Shown here: piece after piece, positions 42,983 through 52,401 of the stretch
Position numbering within the stretch: the first letter of the stretch is position 1
How the letters are laid out: each line of letters begins with the position of its first letter
Assembly (NCBI RefSeq): GCF_900114065.1
Contig: NZ_FORS01000008.1
Location: forward strand, 62,001-126,000
Length of the DNA stretch: 64,000 nt
Direction of reading: 5' to 3'
From: Stutzerimonas kunmingensis
Lineage (GTDB): Bacteria; Pseudomonadota; Gammaproteobacteria; Pseudomonadales; Pseudomonadaceae
Position numbers and translations under genes: made by a program
Notes under the pieces: generated by a model
What the model was told of the DNA's origin: nothing
Database searches by the model: none
The model's input: only the letters and a program-made list of their open reading frames with translations

Positions 42983-43825
42983 TCAGGCGTTCTGGCGGAT
43001 ACCAGCGACCAGCCAAGGCTGGTTCTCGCCCTGGGCACGTTCCATGCGCCAGCTTTCGCTGAACGGCTCGCCCTGGTCGAAGCGCGAAGTCTTCGCGGTG
43101 CCGGTGAAGGTCAGGGTCGCGGTGGTCTTCTCGGCATCGTCGTCGACGCCGTCGAGCTGGATTTGCAGATCGTCGATGTAGGTCGACTGATAGGCATCAC
43201 CGATCTCGGCGCGCTCCTGCTTGAGGAAGCCCAGCAGCTGCGGGGTGACGAACTCGGAGATCTTGTCCATCTCGTTGGCGTCCCAGTGCTGCTGCAGCGA
43301 GAGGAAATGCTCACGGGCTGCGGCGACGAAGCTCTGCTCGTTGAACCAGGCCGGGGCGTTGATCACCGGAGCGGCGGCAACCGGGGCGGCGCTGCCACCG
43401 AAGATGGAGGTCGCCGGCTGCTGCGGCATGTCACGCTGCATCGGCGCATGGCCGGCTATGGCAGGCTGCTGCTGGCGACGGCGGGCGGCGAGGAAGCGGA
43501 ACAGCAGGAACGCGATCAGGCCGAAGATCAGGATATCCATGAACTGGATGCCCTCGAAGCCGTCGCCCATGAACATCGAGGCGAGCAGACCACCGGCGGC
43601 CAGACCGGCCAACGGGCCGAGCCAGCGCGAGGCACCGCTGGCGGCAGCGGGCGTCTGACGGCCAGCCTGATTCGGTGCGGCCTGGGTCTGTTGGGGCGCC
43701 TGGCGGGTCTGGTGGCTGGGCGCCGAGCCGAAGCTCTTGCCGCCGCCGAAACGCTTGGCGTGGGCGTCGAGCGCGAAGGTCAGGCTGATACACAGCGCCA
43801 TGAAGATGCTAAGCACACGTTGCAT
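42983..43825 (-). CDS. Tim44-like domain protein
   Basis: 280 residues from the ATG at 43825. N-terminal signal sequence (VLSIFMALCISLTFALDAHA), a Gly/Gln-rich linker (KRFGGGKSFGSAP), one or two hydrophobic helices (LAGLAAGGLLASMFM and ILIFGLIAFLLFRFLAAR), and a C-terminal Tim44-like domain (about 145-275; REHFLSLQQHWDANEMDKISEFV and ATLTFTGTAKTS). Such proteins are membrane-associated and of unknown role in bacteria. Single gene; the region upstream is 130 bp to the next terminator. Confidence 0.88.
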   Translation of the reverse strand: MQRVLSIFMALCISLTFALDAHAKRFGGGKSFGSAPSHQTRQAPQQTQAAPNQAGRQTPAAASGASRWLGPLAGLAAGGLLASMFMGDGFEGIQFMDILIFGLIAFLLFRFLAARRRQQQPAIAGHAPMQRDMPQQPATSIFGGSAAPVAAAPVINAPAWFNEQSFVAAAREHFLSLQQHWDANEMDKISEFVTPQLLGFLKQERAEIGDAYQSTYIDDLQIQLDGVDDDAEKTTATLTFTGTAKTSRFDQGEPFSESWRMERAQGENQPWLVAGIRQNA

Positions 43826-43957
43826 TGAGTGTTCCCGCTGAAAAGAGTGGAGTACGCGCGCCATCCTGCCGAGGCAGGCAGGGGTTGGCCAGGGGCAGTA
43901 TGTTACCGGCTTTTGCTTGCGACCGTTGGTCGCGCCAGGTCAACGCTGGGCGAGATG

Positions 43958-43983
43958 CGAAAACGGAGCCTGACGGCTCCGTT
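43958..43983 (-). terminator. Rho-independent terminator of the TRAP binding-protein gene
   Basis: Perfect 9-bp stem AACGGAGCC / GGCTCCGTT with a 4-base loop; on the minus strand it is followed by TTTTCG. It lies 16 bp past the stop of the TRAP gene. Confidence 0.85.
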
Positions 43984-43999
43984 CTGTGCTGCAGCGGGT

Positions 44000-45103
44000 T
44001 TAGCGCCAGTTGTACAGCTCCTTCTCGGAGATCTCGTGCATCGGCTTGACCTGTTCCTGGAAGGCTTTCATCGAGGCCCAGATGCGGCCGTTCAGCTCGC
44101 TCTGTTCGGCCAGCTCGCCGAGCACCAGCTCCGACTGCTCCTGCATGGCGCCGAGCACTTCGTCGGGGAAGCGCTTGAGCTCCACGCCTTGCTGCTTGAG
44201 CTGGTCCAGCGCTAGGGCGTTATTGTAGACATAGTCATCCATCATGTCGCGACTGGCCGCGCGGGTCGCCTCGGTGAGGATCGCCTGCAGGTCCTCGGGC
44301 AGGGTGTCCATCGCCTTCTGGTTCACCAGCAGCTCCAGCACCGCCTGCGGCTCCTGCCAGCCTGGGTAGTAGTAATACTTGGCGGCCTTGTGCAGACCGA
44401 AGGCCAGGTCGTTGTACGGGCTGACCCAGTCGGTGGCGTCGATCGCGCCGGTCTGCAGTGCGGTGAATACTTCGCCGCCGGGCAGATTCACGGTGGTCGC
44501 GCCGAGACGCGCCAGCACTTCGCCGCCGAGGCCCGGCATGCGGATCTTCAGCCCGCGCAGGTCGTCCAGCGAATCGATTTCCTTGTTGTACCAGCCGCCC
44601 ATCTGCATGCCGGTGTTGCCGACCACCATCGGCTTCACGCCGAAAGGTGCATAGGCCTCTTCCCAGAACTTCTGGCCTTCGCCCTTGCTCAGCCAGGCGT
44701 TCATCTCGATGGCGGACAGGCCGAACGGAACCGAGGTAAAGAACTGCGCGGTGGGCACCTTGCCCTTCCAGTAGTAGGCGGCGCCGTGGCCCAATTCGGC
44801 GGTGCCGCGGGAAACGGCATCGAACACTTCCAGCGCCGGGACCAGCTCACCGGCGGCGTAGACCTTGATGGTCAGGCGACCGTCGCTCATCACCTTTACG
44901 CGATCGGCCAGGCGCTCGGCGGCGGTGCCCAGGCCCGGGTAGTTCTTCGGCCAGGCGGTGACCATCTTCCAGGTGTAGGTCTTGGCGGGTTCGCTGGCGG
45001 CCTGCTGGCCTGTGGTTTCGACTTTCTTGTCGTCGTTGCAACCGGCAAGGCCGAGGGTGGCAAGCAAGGTAGCGGCAGCACCGAACAGATGGCGGCGTTT
45101 CAT
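44000..45103 (-). CDS. TRAP transporter substrate-binding lipoprotein (DctP-type), orphan
   Basis: 367 residues from the ATG at 45103, preceded by AAGGAT. Signal peptide with lipobox LAGC (Cys at about residue 21), so it is a periplasmic lipoprotein. The DctP-type body shows VTAWPKNYPGLGTAAERLADRV and KIRMPGLGGEVLARLGATTV, most like alpha-keto acid or carboxylate-binding members (TakP-like). No membrane subunits (DctQ, DctM) are adjacent on either side. It may serve a transporter encoded elsewhere. Single gene with its own terminator. Confidence 0.88.
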   Translation of the reverse strand: MKRRHLFGAAATLLATLGLAGCNDDKKVETTGQQAASEPAKTYTWKMVTAWPKNYPGLGTAAERLADRVKVMSDGRLTIKVYAAGELVPALEVFDAVSRGTAELGHGAAYYWKGKVPTAQFFTSVPFGLSAIEMNAWLSKGEGQKFWEEAYAPFGVKPMVVGNTGMQMGGWYNKEIDSLDDLRGLKIRMPGLGGEVLARLGATTVNLPGGEVFTALQTGAIDATDWVSPYNDLAFGLHKAAKYYYYPGWQEPQAVLELLVNQKAMDTLPEDLQAILTEATRAASRDMMDDYVYNNALALDQLKQQGVELKRFPDEVLGAMQEQSELVLGELAEQSELNGRIWASMKAFQEQVKPMHEISEKELYNWR

Positions 45104-45155
45104 GGGTCGGTATCCTTGGAAGACTCTTCTTATAGGAATGGCTTGTTGGTATGAC

Positions 45156-45177
45156 GGGTTGACGTTAGCGTCAACCC
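45156..45177 (-). terminator. Hairpin at the uvrD stop codon
   Basis: Stem GGGTTGACG / CGTCAACCC with a 4-base loop, immediately after and touching the uvrD TAG. No T-tract follows, so termination is uncertain. Confidence 0.45.
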
Positions 45178-47366
45178 TACAGGGCTTCAAGTTTTGCGTA
45201 ACTGAGCATCAGCCATTTGCTGCCCTCATCCTCGAAATTCACCTGCACTCGGGCCTGGGCGCCGGAGCCTTCGAAGTTGAGGATGGTGCCTTCGCCGAAC
45301 AGCGAATGGCGTACACGCTGGCCGAGGCTGAACGGCGTTTCCGGCACGCCGGCGCCGTCGAACAGCGACGAGCCACTCATGCTCTTGCCGCTGAACGAGC
45401 GCGTCACGGTATTGCTCAGACGTACTTCCTGGATCAGTGCCGGCGGCACTTCGCGGACGAAACGCGAGATCTTGTTATAGGTCTCGCTGCCGTACAGCCG
45501 GCGCGTTTCGGCGTAGGTGATCACCAGCTGCTGCATGGCGCGGGTGATGCCGACGTAGGCCAGGCGGCGTTCTTCTTCCAGACGGCCGGATTCCTCCAGG
45601 CTCATCTTGTGCGGGAACAGGCCTTCTTCCATGCCGACCAGGAACACCAACGGGAACTCCAGGCCCTTGGCGCTGTGCAGGGTCATCAGCTGCACGCTGT
45701 CCTCGTGGTCGCCGGCCTGCTGTTCGCCGGCCTCCAGCGAGGCGTGGTCGAGAAACGCCGCCAGCGGTGACTGGACGTCGTCGTCCTCTTCGCTGTAGCT
45801 GTCGAAGGCGCGCGCGGCGGAGACCAGTTCCTCGAGGTTTTCCACCCGCGCCTGGGCTTTCTCGCCCTTCTCGTCGCGGTGATAGGCAAGCAGCCCGGAC
45901 TGCTCGATGACCAGCTGCGCCATGTTGTGCAGCTGCATGCCTTCGACCTTCAGCGCCAGCGTGTCGACCAGCTCGACAAAGGCGTTCAGCGCGCTGGCAG
46001 CGCGGCCGGAAACCGCCTTGGTACCGACCGCCTGATGCAGCGCCGCCCACATCGACAGGCCCTGATCACGCGCCAGCTGGCGCAGTGCTTCGACGGTCTT
46101 CTCGCCGATGCCGCGCGCCGGCACGTTGATCACCCGTTCCAGCGCCGCGTCGTTGTCGCGGGTCTGGATCAGCCGCAGGTAGGCCATGGCGTTCTTGATC
46201 TCGGCGCGCTCGAAGAAGCGCTGGCCGCCGTAGATGCGGTAGGGAATCTTCTCGCGCAGCAGCGCCTCTTCCAGCACCCGCGACTGGGCGTTGGAGCGGT
46301 AGAGGATGGCGATCTCGCTGCGGCTCATGCCGTCGCGGATGGCCTTCTCGATGCTCTCGACCACGTAGCGCGCTTCGTCGTGCTCGTTGAACGCAGCGTA
46401 CAGGCTGATCGGCTCGCCCTCGCAGCCGGAAGTCCAGAGCTCCTTGCCGAGACGGCCCTGGTTGTTGGCGATCAGCGCGTTGGCGGCCTTGAGGATGCAG
46501 GCGGTGGAGCGGTAGTTCTGCTCCAGGCGGATGGTTTCGGCGTCGGGGAAGTCCTGGCTGAACTGGTGCAGGTTCTCGATCCGCGCGCCGCGCCAGCCGT
46601 AGATAGACTGGTCGTCGTCGCCGACCACCATCAGGCTCTCGCCGCCCTTGGCCAGCAGCCGCAGCCAGGCGTACTGCACGGCGTTGGTGTCCTGGAACTC
46701 GTCCACCAGCACGTGGCGGAAACGCCGCTGGTAGTGATCGAGCAGGCCCGGGTGGTCGCGCCACAGGTCCAGGGCGCGCAGCAGCAGCTCGGAGAAGTCG
46801 ATCACCCCGGCGCGGGCGCAGGCCTCTTCATAGGCTTCGTAGATCTTCAGCTGGGTGGCGAGGAACAGATCACCGCCGGCCTGGATGTTGCGCGGACGCA
46901 GGCCTTCGTCCTTCTGCGCGTTGATCCACCACTGCGCCTGGCGCGCTGGCCAGCGTTGCTCGTCGAGGCCGAGTTCGCGGATCACCCGCTTGACCAGCCG
47001 CTGCTGGTCGTCGGAATCGAGGATCTGGAAGTTCTGCGCCAGCTTGGCCTCCTGCCAGTGCGCGCGCAGAAGGCGGTGGGCCAGGCCGTGAAAGGTGCCC
47101 ACCCACATGCCCTGCGGGTTCACGTGCAGCAGCTGCTCGATGCGCTGGCGCATCTCGGCGGCAGCCTTGTTGGTGAAGGTCACCGACAGGATCGAGTGCA
47201 GCGAGGCGCGTTCGACCTGGTGCAGCCACGCGATACGGTGCACCAGAACGCGGGTCTTGCCCGAGCCGGCGCCAGCCAATACCAGCTGGCGGCCAAGCGG
47301 CGCGGCCACGGCCTGGCGTTGAGCATCGTTGAGGGAATTCAGGAGGAGAGAGAGATCGTCATGCAT
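45177..47366 (-). CDS. uvrD: DNA helicase II UvrD
   Basis: 729 residues, the usual length. Superfamily 1A helicase with motif I (Walker A) AGAGSGKT, motif II (DEFQDTNAVQYAW), motif III (GDDDQSIYGWRGA), motif IV-V region (LEQNYRST and TLHSAKGLEFPLVFLVG) and motif VI (EERRLAYVGITRA). It unwinds DNA in mismatch and nucleotide excision repair. The C-terminal residues form the Tudor-like interaction tail (RVQVNFEDEGSKWLMLSYAKLE). Single gene on the minus strand. Confidence 0.97.
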   Translation of the reverse strand: MHDDLSLLLNSLNDAQRQAVAAPLGRQLVLAGAGSGKTRVLVHRIAWLHQVERASLHSILSVTFTNKAAAEMRQRIEQLLHVNPQGMWVGTFHGLAHRLLRAHWQEAKLAQNFQILDSDDQQRLVKRVIRELGLDEQRWPARQAQWWINAQKDEGLRPRNIQAGGDLFLATQLKIYEAYEEACARAGVIDFSELLLRALDLWRDHPGLLDHYQRRFRHVLVDEFQDTNAVQYAWLRLLAKGGESLMVVGDDDQSIYGWRGARIENLHQFSQDFPDAETIRLEQNYRSTACILKAANALIANNQGRLGKELWTSGCEGEPISLYAAFNEHDEARYVVESIEKAIRDGMSRSEIAILYRSNAQSRVLEEALLREKIPYRIYGGQRFFERAEIKNAMAYLRLIQTRDNDAALERVINVPARGIGEKTVEALRQLARDQGLSMWAALHQAVGTKAVSGRAASALNAFVELVDTLALKVEGMQLHNMAQLVIEQSGLLAYHRDEKGEKAQARVENLEELVSAARAFDSYSEEDDDVQSPLAAFLDHASLEAGEQQAGDHEDSVQLMTLHSAKGLEFPLVFLVGMEEGLFPHKMSLEESGRLEEERRLAYVGITRAMQQLVITYAETRRLYGSETYNKISRFVREVPPALIQEVRLSNTVTRSFSGKSMSGSSLFDGAGVPETPFSLGQRVRHSLFGEGTILNFEGSGAQARVQVNFEDEGSKWLMLSYAKLEAL

Positions 47367-47621
47367 CGCGGCATTCTATTGGAAATGCCTGCGCTGCGCT
47401 CGCCCTGCGGTCCATTCGAAAGCGCAGTCTGCGGCAAACCGGCGCGGGCGCGGTCTTGGTTGATCGCGCCTGGTGGAACCTTCCGCTGGTCGGCTGGAGT
47501 ACCGATCGCCGTTTTTCCGACGCACCATGGTATGACGCGACGCCATCAACGTGCCATTATCGACGGTGGTATGGTTCCGAGGGAGCCTGTTTTAGGTGCA
47601 GTTATTACTAGAACAATATTC

Positions 47622-50474
47622 ATGACCGATTCCATCCGAGCCGCCTGCCCGGCATCAACACAGCCATTGTCCCGCGGGGCGTCGGCGGCCGATATCGTTG
47701 CCGAGCGTACCCGGCTGCTGTATCGAGGTTCGCGCGTACCTGCCTGGCTGTTGTTGCTGACGACACTGGTTCTCGGCGTGGTGCTCTGGGGCGAGCAGGG
47801 CGGTGTCGAGCTCGGGCTGTGGCTGGGCTGGATGGGCGCGCTGGCACTGTTGCGCTTGCAGCAGATATTCGCCTTCAACCGAGCCAGCCCCGAGGCGCAG
47901 GCCGCGCCGTGCTGGCGCTGGCGCTTTCTGCTCGGAAGTGGCGCGTCTGCGCTGAGCCTGTGCTACGCCATGGTCGTGCTGGTGCCGGCCGATGTCTTCG
48001 TTACCCAAGCGCTGCTGTACGGGCTGATCGGTTCGGTCGTCGTGGCCGCCAGCGTCGCTTACGGGGTCTGCCTGCCCGCCTTCTTCAGTTTCGCCGTGCC
48101 CAGTCTGTTGCCGACCGGCCTTCTGCTGATGACCAGCGGCTATCCGTTGCAGCAGGGCTGGGGTTTGCTGGCGATGATCGTGCTGGCCACCCTCAGCCTG
48201 ATCGGCTGGCAGATCAGCCGGCTGGTGAACGACGGGCTCGAACAGCGGCTGCATAGGCAGCAGCTGATCGAGCGGCTGGAAACCGCCGGCCGCGAAGCCG
48301 ACCAGCTCAATCGCCGTTTGGCCTCGGAAGTCGAGCAACGCCGCCATGCCGAAAAGCAGCTGCGCAGTGCCTACGATGGCCTCGAGCAGCGCGTCGCCGA
48401 GCGCACCGCGGAACTCGCGCAGCTCGCCGAAGAGCTGGGGGAAAGCGAGGCGCGGCTGAATCTAGCGCTGGACGCCAGTGGCCTCGGCCTGTGGGACTGG
48501 GATCTGCAGAACAACCATGTTCATCATTCCCGTCTGGAGGTGGTGTTCGGCATCGGCCGGCAGCACCGCTACGACGAGGATGGCTCGCCGTTGCCGGACA
48601 TCCATCCCAAGGATCTGGAAGGCGTGCGCGCCATCCTGATCGCGCACCTGAAGGGCGAAACCGAGCAGTTTGCCGTCGAGTACCGTGCGTTGCGCGCCGA
48701 CGGCAGCGAAATATGGCTCGAGGATCGCGGCCGGGTGATCCAGCGCGACGCCGCTGGCCGTGCCCTGCGCATGATCGGCACCCGTCGCGACATCAGCGAG
48801 CTGCGCCGCCAGGCCGAACAGCAGCGCCTGGCAGCGACGGTGTTCGAGGCGGCCAGCGAAGGCATGGTGATCATGAACGATCACTACCGCGTGCTGGCGG
48901 TCAACGACGCCTGCTGCGCGCTGTCCGGCTACAGCCGCGAGGAATTGCTCGGGCACAGCGTGGCGCGCATCGCCGGTTCGCCGGAGAGTCAGCGCCAGTA
49001 CCAGACCATGCGTGAAGCGCTGGAACTGCACGGTCACTGGCAGGGCGAGCTGATCGAAACCCGCAAGAGCGGCGAGGTCTACCCGCAGTGGGTACAGCTG
49101 CGCGAAGTGCGCGATGCCAACGACAGCGTCACCCATGTGGTCGCGTTCATCTCCGACATCAGCGTGCGGCGCAAGATCGAAGAGCGTCTGCGCTACCTGA
49201 CCCATTACGACGACCTCACCGGGCTGGCCAACCGCGGCCTGCTCAAGGAGCGTCTGCACGAGGCCTGCCAGCGGGTGCGCCGCAACGGCCGCAACATGGC
49301 GGTGCTCTACATCGACCTGGACCGCTTCAAGCTGCTCAACGAAAGCCTCGGGCACGAGGCCGCCGACGCATTGCTGCGCGAGATGTCGCGGCGCATCACC
49401 CAGACCCTGGCAGATGCTGACACCATCGCGCGGCTGTCCGGCGACGAGTTCGTCGTGCTGTTCGACGCCTACGGCAGCCTCAGCAGCCTCGCGCATCTGG
49501 GCAGCCGGCTGCTGCAGCGAATCCGCAAGCCGCTGATCATCGATGAGCAGGAGCTGGTCATCAGCGCCTCCATCGGCGTCAGCCTGATGCCGGACAACAG
49601 CCGTGACGCGGAAGTGCTGCTACGCCAGGCGAACATGGCCATGCAGCAGGCCAAGCATCTGGGCGGCAACACGCTGCAGTTCTTCACCGACCGGCCGCAG
49701 GCGTCGAGCATGCAGTACCTGCAGCTGGAGAATCAGCTGCGCAAGGCGCTGGAAGTCGGCCAGCTGGAAGTCTTCTATCAACCACGTCTGAGCTTGGCTG
49801 ACGATGCTCTGGAGGCCGCCGAAGCGCTGGTGCGCTGGCGTCATCCGCAGCGCGGGCTGGTCGCGCCGGCGCACTTCATTCCGCTGGCGGAAGAAACCGG
49901 TTTGATCATTCCGCTCGGTGAGTTCGTCCTGCGCGAGGCCTGCCGCCAGGCACGCCAGTGGCTGCAGGACGGGCTGGCGGAGATTCGCGTGTCGGTGAAC
50001 CTCTCGGTCAAGCAGCTGCGTCAGGGCAATTTCGTCAGCCTGGTGCGCCAGGTACTCGAGGAAACCGGCCTGCCGGCGACGATGCTGGAGCTGGAGCTGA
50101 CCGAGAGCCAGTTGCTGGACGATATCGACAATGCCATCAGCATCAGCGAGCAACTTCGAGCGCTAGGGGTCAGGCTGGCGATCGACGACTTCGGCACCGG
50201 CTTCTCGTCGCTGAGTTACCTCAAGCGCTTCCCGGTGGACTACGTGAAGATCGACCGCTCGTTCATCAGTGAGCTGGAGCATTCCAGCCAGGATGCGGCG
50301 ATTACCCGGGCGATCATCGCCATGGTCCACAGCCTGGAGCGCAAGGTGGTGGCCGAGGGGGTGGAAACCCAGGCGCAGATGGATTTCCTCAAGGCCAACC
50401 AGTGCGACGAGATTCAGGGCTACCTGCTCAGCCCGCCGGTGCCGGCCGAGCAGTTCGCCGAGCTGCTGCGCTAG
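47622..50474 (+). CDS. Membrane PAS-PAS-GGDEF-EAL cyclic-di-GMP signalling protein
   Basis: 950 residues from the ATG at 47622 (MTDSIRAACPA). No strong ribosome site is visible there, but the membrane region begins soon after. About six transmembrane helices (roughly 35-205), a coiled-coil, two PAS domains (about 275-395 and 400-520), GGDEF (about 525-685) with SGDEF in place of GGDEF, and EAL (about 700-945) with AEALVRW, ELTES, DDFGTGFSSL, KIDRSFI and AEGVET. The EAL residues needed for c-di-GMP hydrolysis are all present, so phosphodiesterase activity is likely. S-G-D-E-F is a changed but sometimes active cyclase motif. Diverges from uvrD. Confidence 0.92.
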   Translation: MTDSIRAACPASTQPLSRGASAADIVAERTRLLYRGSRVPAWLLLLTTLVLGVVLWGEQGGVELGLWLGWMGALALLRLQQIFAFNRASPEAQAAPCWRWRFLLGSGASALSLCYAMVVLVPADVFVTQALLYGLIGSVVVAASVAYGVCLPAFFSFAVPSLLPTGLLLMTSGYPLQQGWGLLAMIVLATLSLIGWQISRLVNDGLEQRLHRQQLIERLETAGREADQLNRRLASEVEQRRHAEKQLRSAYDGLEQRVAERTAELAQLAEELGESEARLNLALDASGLGLWDWDLQNNHVHHSRLEVVFGIGRQHRYDEDGSPLPDIHPKDLEGVRAILIAHLKGETEQFAVEYRALRADGSEIWLEDRGRVIQRDAAGRALRMIGTRRDISELRRQAEQQRLAATVFEAASEGMVIMNDHYRVLAVNDACCALSGYSREELLGHSVARIAGSPESQRQYQTMREALELHGHWQGELIETRKSGEVYPQWVQLREVRDANDSVTHVVAFISDISVRRKIEERLRYLTHYDDLTGLANRGLLKERLHEACQRVRRNGRNMAVLYIDLDRFKLLNESLGHEAADALLREMSRRITQTLADADTIARLSGDEFVVLFDAYGSLSSLAHLGSRLLQRIRKPLIIDEQELVISASIGVSLMPDNSRDAEVLLRQANMAMQQAKHLGGNTLQFFTDRPQASSMQYLQLENQLRKALEVGQLEVFYQPRLSLADDALEAAEALVRWRHPQRGLVAPAHFIPLAEETGLIIPLGEFVLREACRQARQWLQDGLAEIRVSVNLSVKQLRQGNFVSLVRQVLEETGLPATMLELELTESQLLDDIDNAISISEQLRALGVRLAIDDFGTGFSSLSYLKRFPVDYVKIDRSFISELEHSSQDAAITRAIIAMVHSLERKVVAEGVETQAQMDFLKANQCDEIQGYLLSPPVPAEQFAELLR

Positions 50475-50507
50475 GCTGCGGCGCCGCAACGCGGCGCCAA
50501 CCCGATC

Positions 50508-51881
50508 TCAACCGCGAGTGGTGCTGCCGTCGAGTTCGCGCATCAGCAGGGCGTAGCGCAGATCGACGTCTTCCGGCACCGGCAGGTAGACCGTGTGACC
50601 GTCGCCCGGAGCCACCTCGATGGATTCGCCGCGCTTGTTCTCCAGTCGCTCAAGACGCAGGTTGAGGTTGCCCTGCGGCGTCATCAGCTCCAGTCTGTCG
50701 CCCACCGCGAAGCGGTTCTTCACCTTCACCTCGGCCAGGCCGTTGCGGCGTTCGCCGGTCAGCTCGCCGACGAACTGCTGGCGCTCGGAGAGCGAGAAGC
50801 CGCGTTCGTAATTCTGGTATTCGTCATGCACGTGGCGGCGCAGGAAGCCTTCGGTGTAGCCGCGGTGGGCCAGCGATTCGAGGGTATCCATCAGCGACTT
50901 GTCGAATGGCCGGCCGGCGAGGGCGTCGTCGATGGCCTTACGGTAGACCTGCGCAGTGCGCGCCACGTAGTAGTGGCTCTTGGTGCGGCCTTCGATCTTC
51001 AGCGAGTGCACGCCCATATGCACCAGGCGCTCGACGTGCTGCACGGCGCGCAGGTCCTTTGAGTTCATGATGTAGGTGCCGTGCTCGTCCTCGAAGGCGG
51101 ACATGAATTCGCCCGGACGGCTGCTGTCTTCGAGCAGGAATACCTCATCGGTCGGCGCGCCGATACCCAGGGTTGGGTCGGGGCTGGGAGTTTGTGCCGG
51201 CTGCACGACGATCGGCTCGTACTTGTGCACGATGTCGCCGACTTCGTTCTCCTTCGCCTCATGGGTCTTGTACTCCCAGCGGCAGGCGTTGGTGCAGCTG
51301 CCCTGATTGGGATCGCGCTTGTTGATGTAGCCGGACAGCAGGCAGCGGCCGGAATAGGCCATGCACAGCGCGCCGTGGACGAACACTTCCAGCTCCATGC
51401 CCGGCACCTGTTCGCGGATCTCGCCAATCTCCTCCAGCGACAGCTCGCGGGAGAGGATCACGCGGCTGACGCCCTGGCTCTCCCAGAACTTCACCGTCGC
51501 CCAGTTCACCGCGTTGGCCTGCACCGAGAGGTGGATGTTCTGCTGCGGGAAATGCTGGCGCACCAGCATGATCAGCCCCGGGTCGGACATGATCAGCGCA
51601 TCCGGTCCCATCGCCACCACCGGCTCCAGATCCTTGATGAAGGTCTTCAGCTTGGCGTTGTGCGGGGCGATGTTGACCACCAAGTAGAACTGCTTGCCCA
51701 GTGCATGTGCTTCGTCGATGCCAAGCTTGAGGTTGGCATGGTCGAACTCGTTGTTGCGCACGCGCAGGCTGTAGCGCGGCTGCCCGGCGTACACCGCATC
51801 GGCGCCGTAGGCGAAGGCATAGCGCATGGATTTCAGCGTGCCGGCAGGGGACAGCAGCTCGGTGCGGTAGGGGGTGCTCAT
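50508..51881 (-). CDS. trhP: U32 family tRNA hydroxylation protein TrhP/YegQ
   Basis: 457 residues from the ATG at 51881 (MSTPYRTELLSPAG), chosen because the family begins at ELLSPAG; a longer frame from 51905 is discarded. The U32 signature FVHGALCMAYSGRCLLSGY is present, as are further Cys (SCTNACRW) that bind the cofactor or iron-sulfur group. In E. coli, YegQ/TrhP with TrhO makes 5-hydroxyuridine at tRNA position 34 (prephenate-dependent). Annotated in older records as peptidase U32. Single leftward gene. Confidence 0.9.
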   Translation of the reverse strand: MSTPYRTELLSPAGTLKSMRYAFAYGADAVYAGQPRYSLRVRNNEFDHANLKLGIDEAHALGKQFYLVVNIAPHNAKLKTFIKDLEPVVAMGPDALIMSDPGLIMLVRQHFPQQNIHLSVQANAVNWATVKFWESQGVSRVILSRELSLEEIGEIREQVPGMELEVFVHGALCMAYSGRCLLSGYINKRDPNQGSCTNACRWEYKTHEAKENEVGDIVHKYEPIVVQPAQTPSPDPTLGIGAPTDEVFLLEDSSRPGEFMSAFEDEHGTYIMNSKDLRAVQHVERLVHMGVHSLKIEGRTKSHYYVARTAQVYRKAIDDALAGRPFDKSLMDTLESLAHRGYTEGFLRRHVHDEYQNYERGFSLSERQQFVGELTGERRNGLAEVKVKNRFAVGDRLELMTPQGNLNLRLERLENKRGESIEVAPGDGHTVYLPVPEDVDLRYALLMRELDGSTTRG

Positions 51882-51979
51882 GGCGCGGGACTCGCAGGAG
51901 GGCATCGAAGAAGCGCGGCATTTTACTGCGCTCGGCGGTCGATTGCGCGTCGTCTGCGATATTCGGGGTGAGGCGCAAT

Positions 51980-52003
51980 GGCGCCCCGCCTGAGCGGGGC
52001 GCC
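51980..52003. terminator. Strong GC hairpin after the YdcH-like gene
   Basis: Perfect 10-bp stem GGCGCCCCGC / GCGGGGCGCC with a CTGA loop, 5 bp past the ydcH-like stop on the minus strand. No T-tract is visible. Confidence 0.6.
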
Positions 52004-52008
52004 GAGGA

Positions 52009-52227
52009 TCAGGCGGCGGGCGCTTCCTTGAGCATGGCGTAGAGCCGGTCCTTGAGCTGTAGCTTCTCCTTCTTCAGGGTCTCGACCTCGCTATCGGTGC
52101 CCGGGACGATGTGCGCTTCGATGTTCTTGACCCGTTGATCCAGCTCGTTGTGCTCGTCGAACAGGCGGGCAAAGGTCTTGTTTTCCGCCTTCAGGCGGGT
52201 GATCAGATCGCGGTACTCGGGGAACAT
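52009..52227 (-). CDS. YdcH family small coiled-coil protein
   Basis: 72 residues from the ATG at 52227 (GGAG about 6 bases upstream), the usual size. The whole protein is a charged helical hairpin (EYRDLITRLKAENKTFARLF and ETLKKEKLQLKDRLYAML), characteristic of the YdcH/DUF465 family. The cellular role is unknown. A longer frame from 52296 has no ribosome site. It lies alone between the trhP gene and the aspartokinase gene, with a hairpin at its 3' end. Confidence 0.88.
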   Translation of the reverse strand: MFPEYRDLITRLKAENKTFARLFDEHNELDQRVKNIEAHIVPGTDSEVETLKKEKLQLKDRLYAMLKEAPAA

Positions 52228-52360
52228 GGCAACTCCTGCGGCATGGATGAGCGGGTTGGGCAGACCGGCTTGGGCCGAGCTGCCTCGTGCTTCCATGGTC
52301 GTACCGGTGCTTACCTGTGGTATTGACCCGCGTCATACGCAGTCGGGAAGCCGGACAGCA

Positions 52361-52385
52361 AAACGCCGGGACGAGCCCGGCGTTT
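52361..52385 (-). terminator. Rho-independent terminator of the ectoine operon
   Basis: Perfect 10-bp stem AAACGCCGGG / CCCGGCGTTT with a 5-base loop. On the minus strand it is followed by TTTTGC. It ends the transcript that carries ect and ask. Confidence 0.9.
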
Positions 52386-52401
52386 CGGTCTTGCGCCTGG
52401 A

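Noticed and set aside
45879..47621. A long plus-strand open frame running from inside uvrD into the GGDEF-EAL gene, which would give a 1531-residue protein.
   Set aside because: Its first 580 residues are antisense to uvrD and have an unnatural His/Gln/Leu-rich composition. The real protein starts near 47622.
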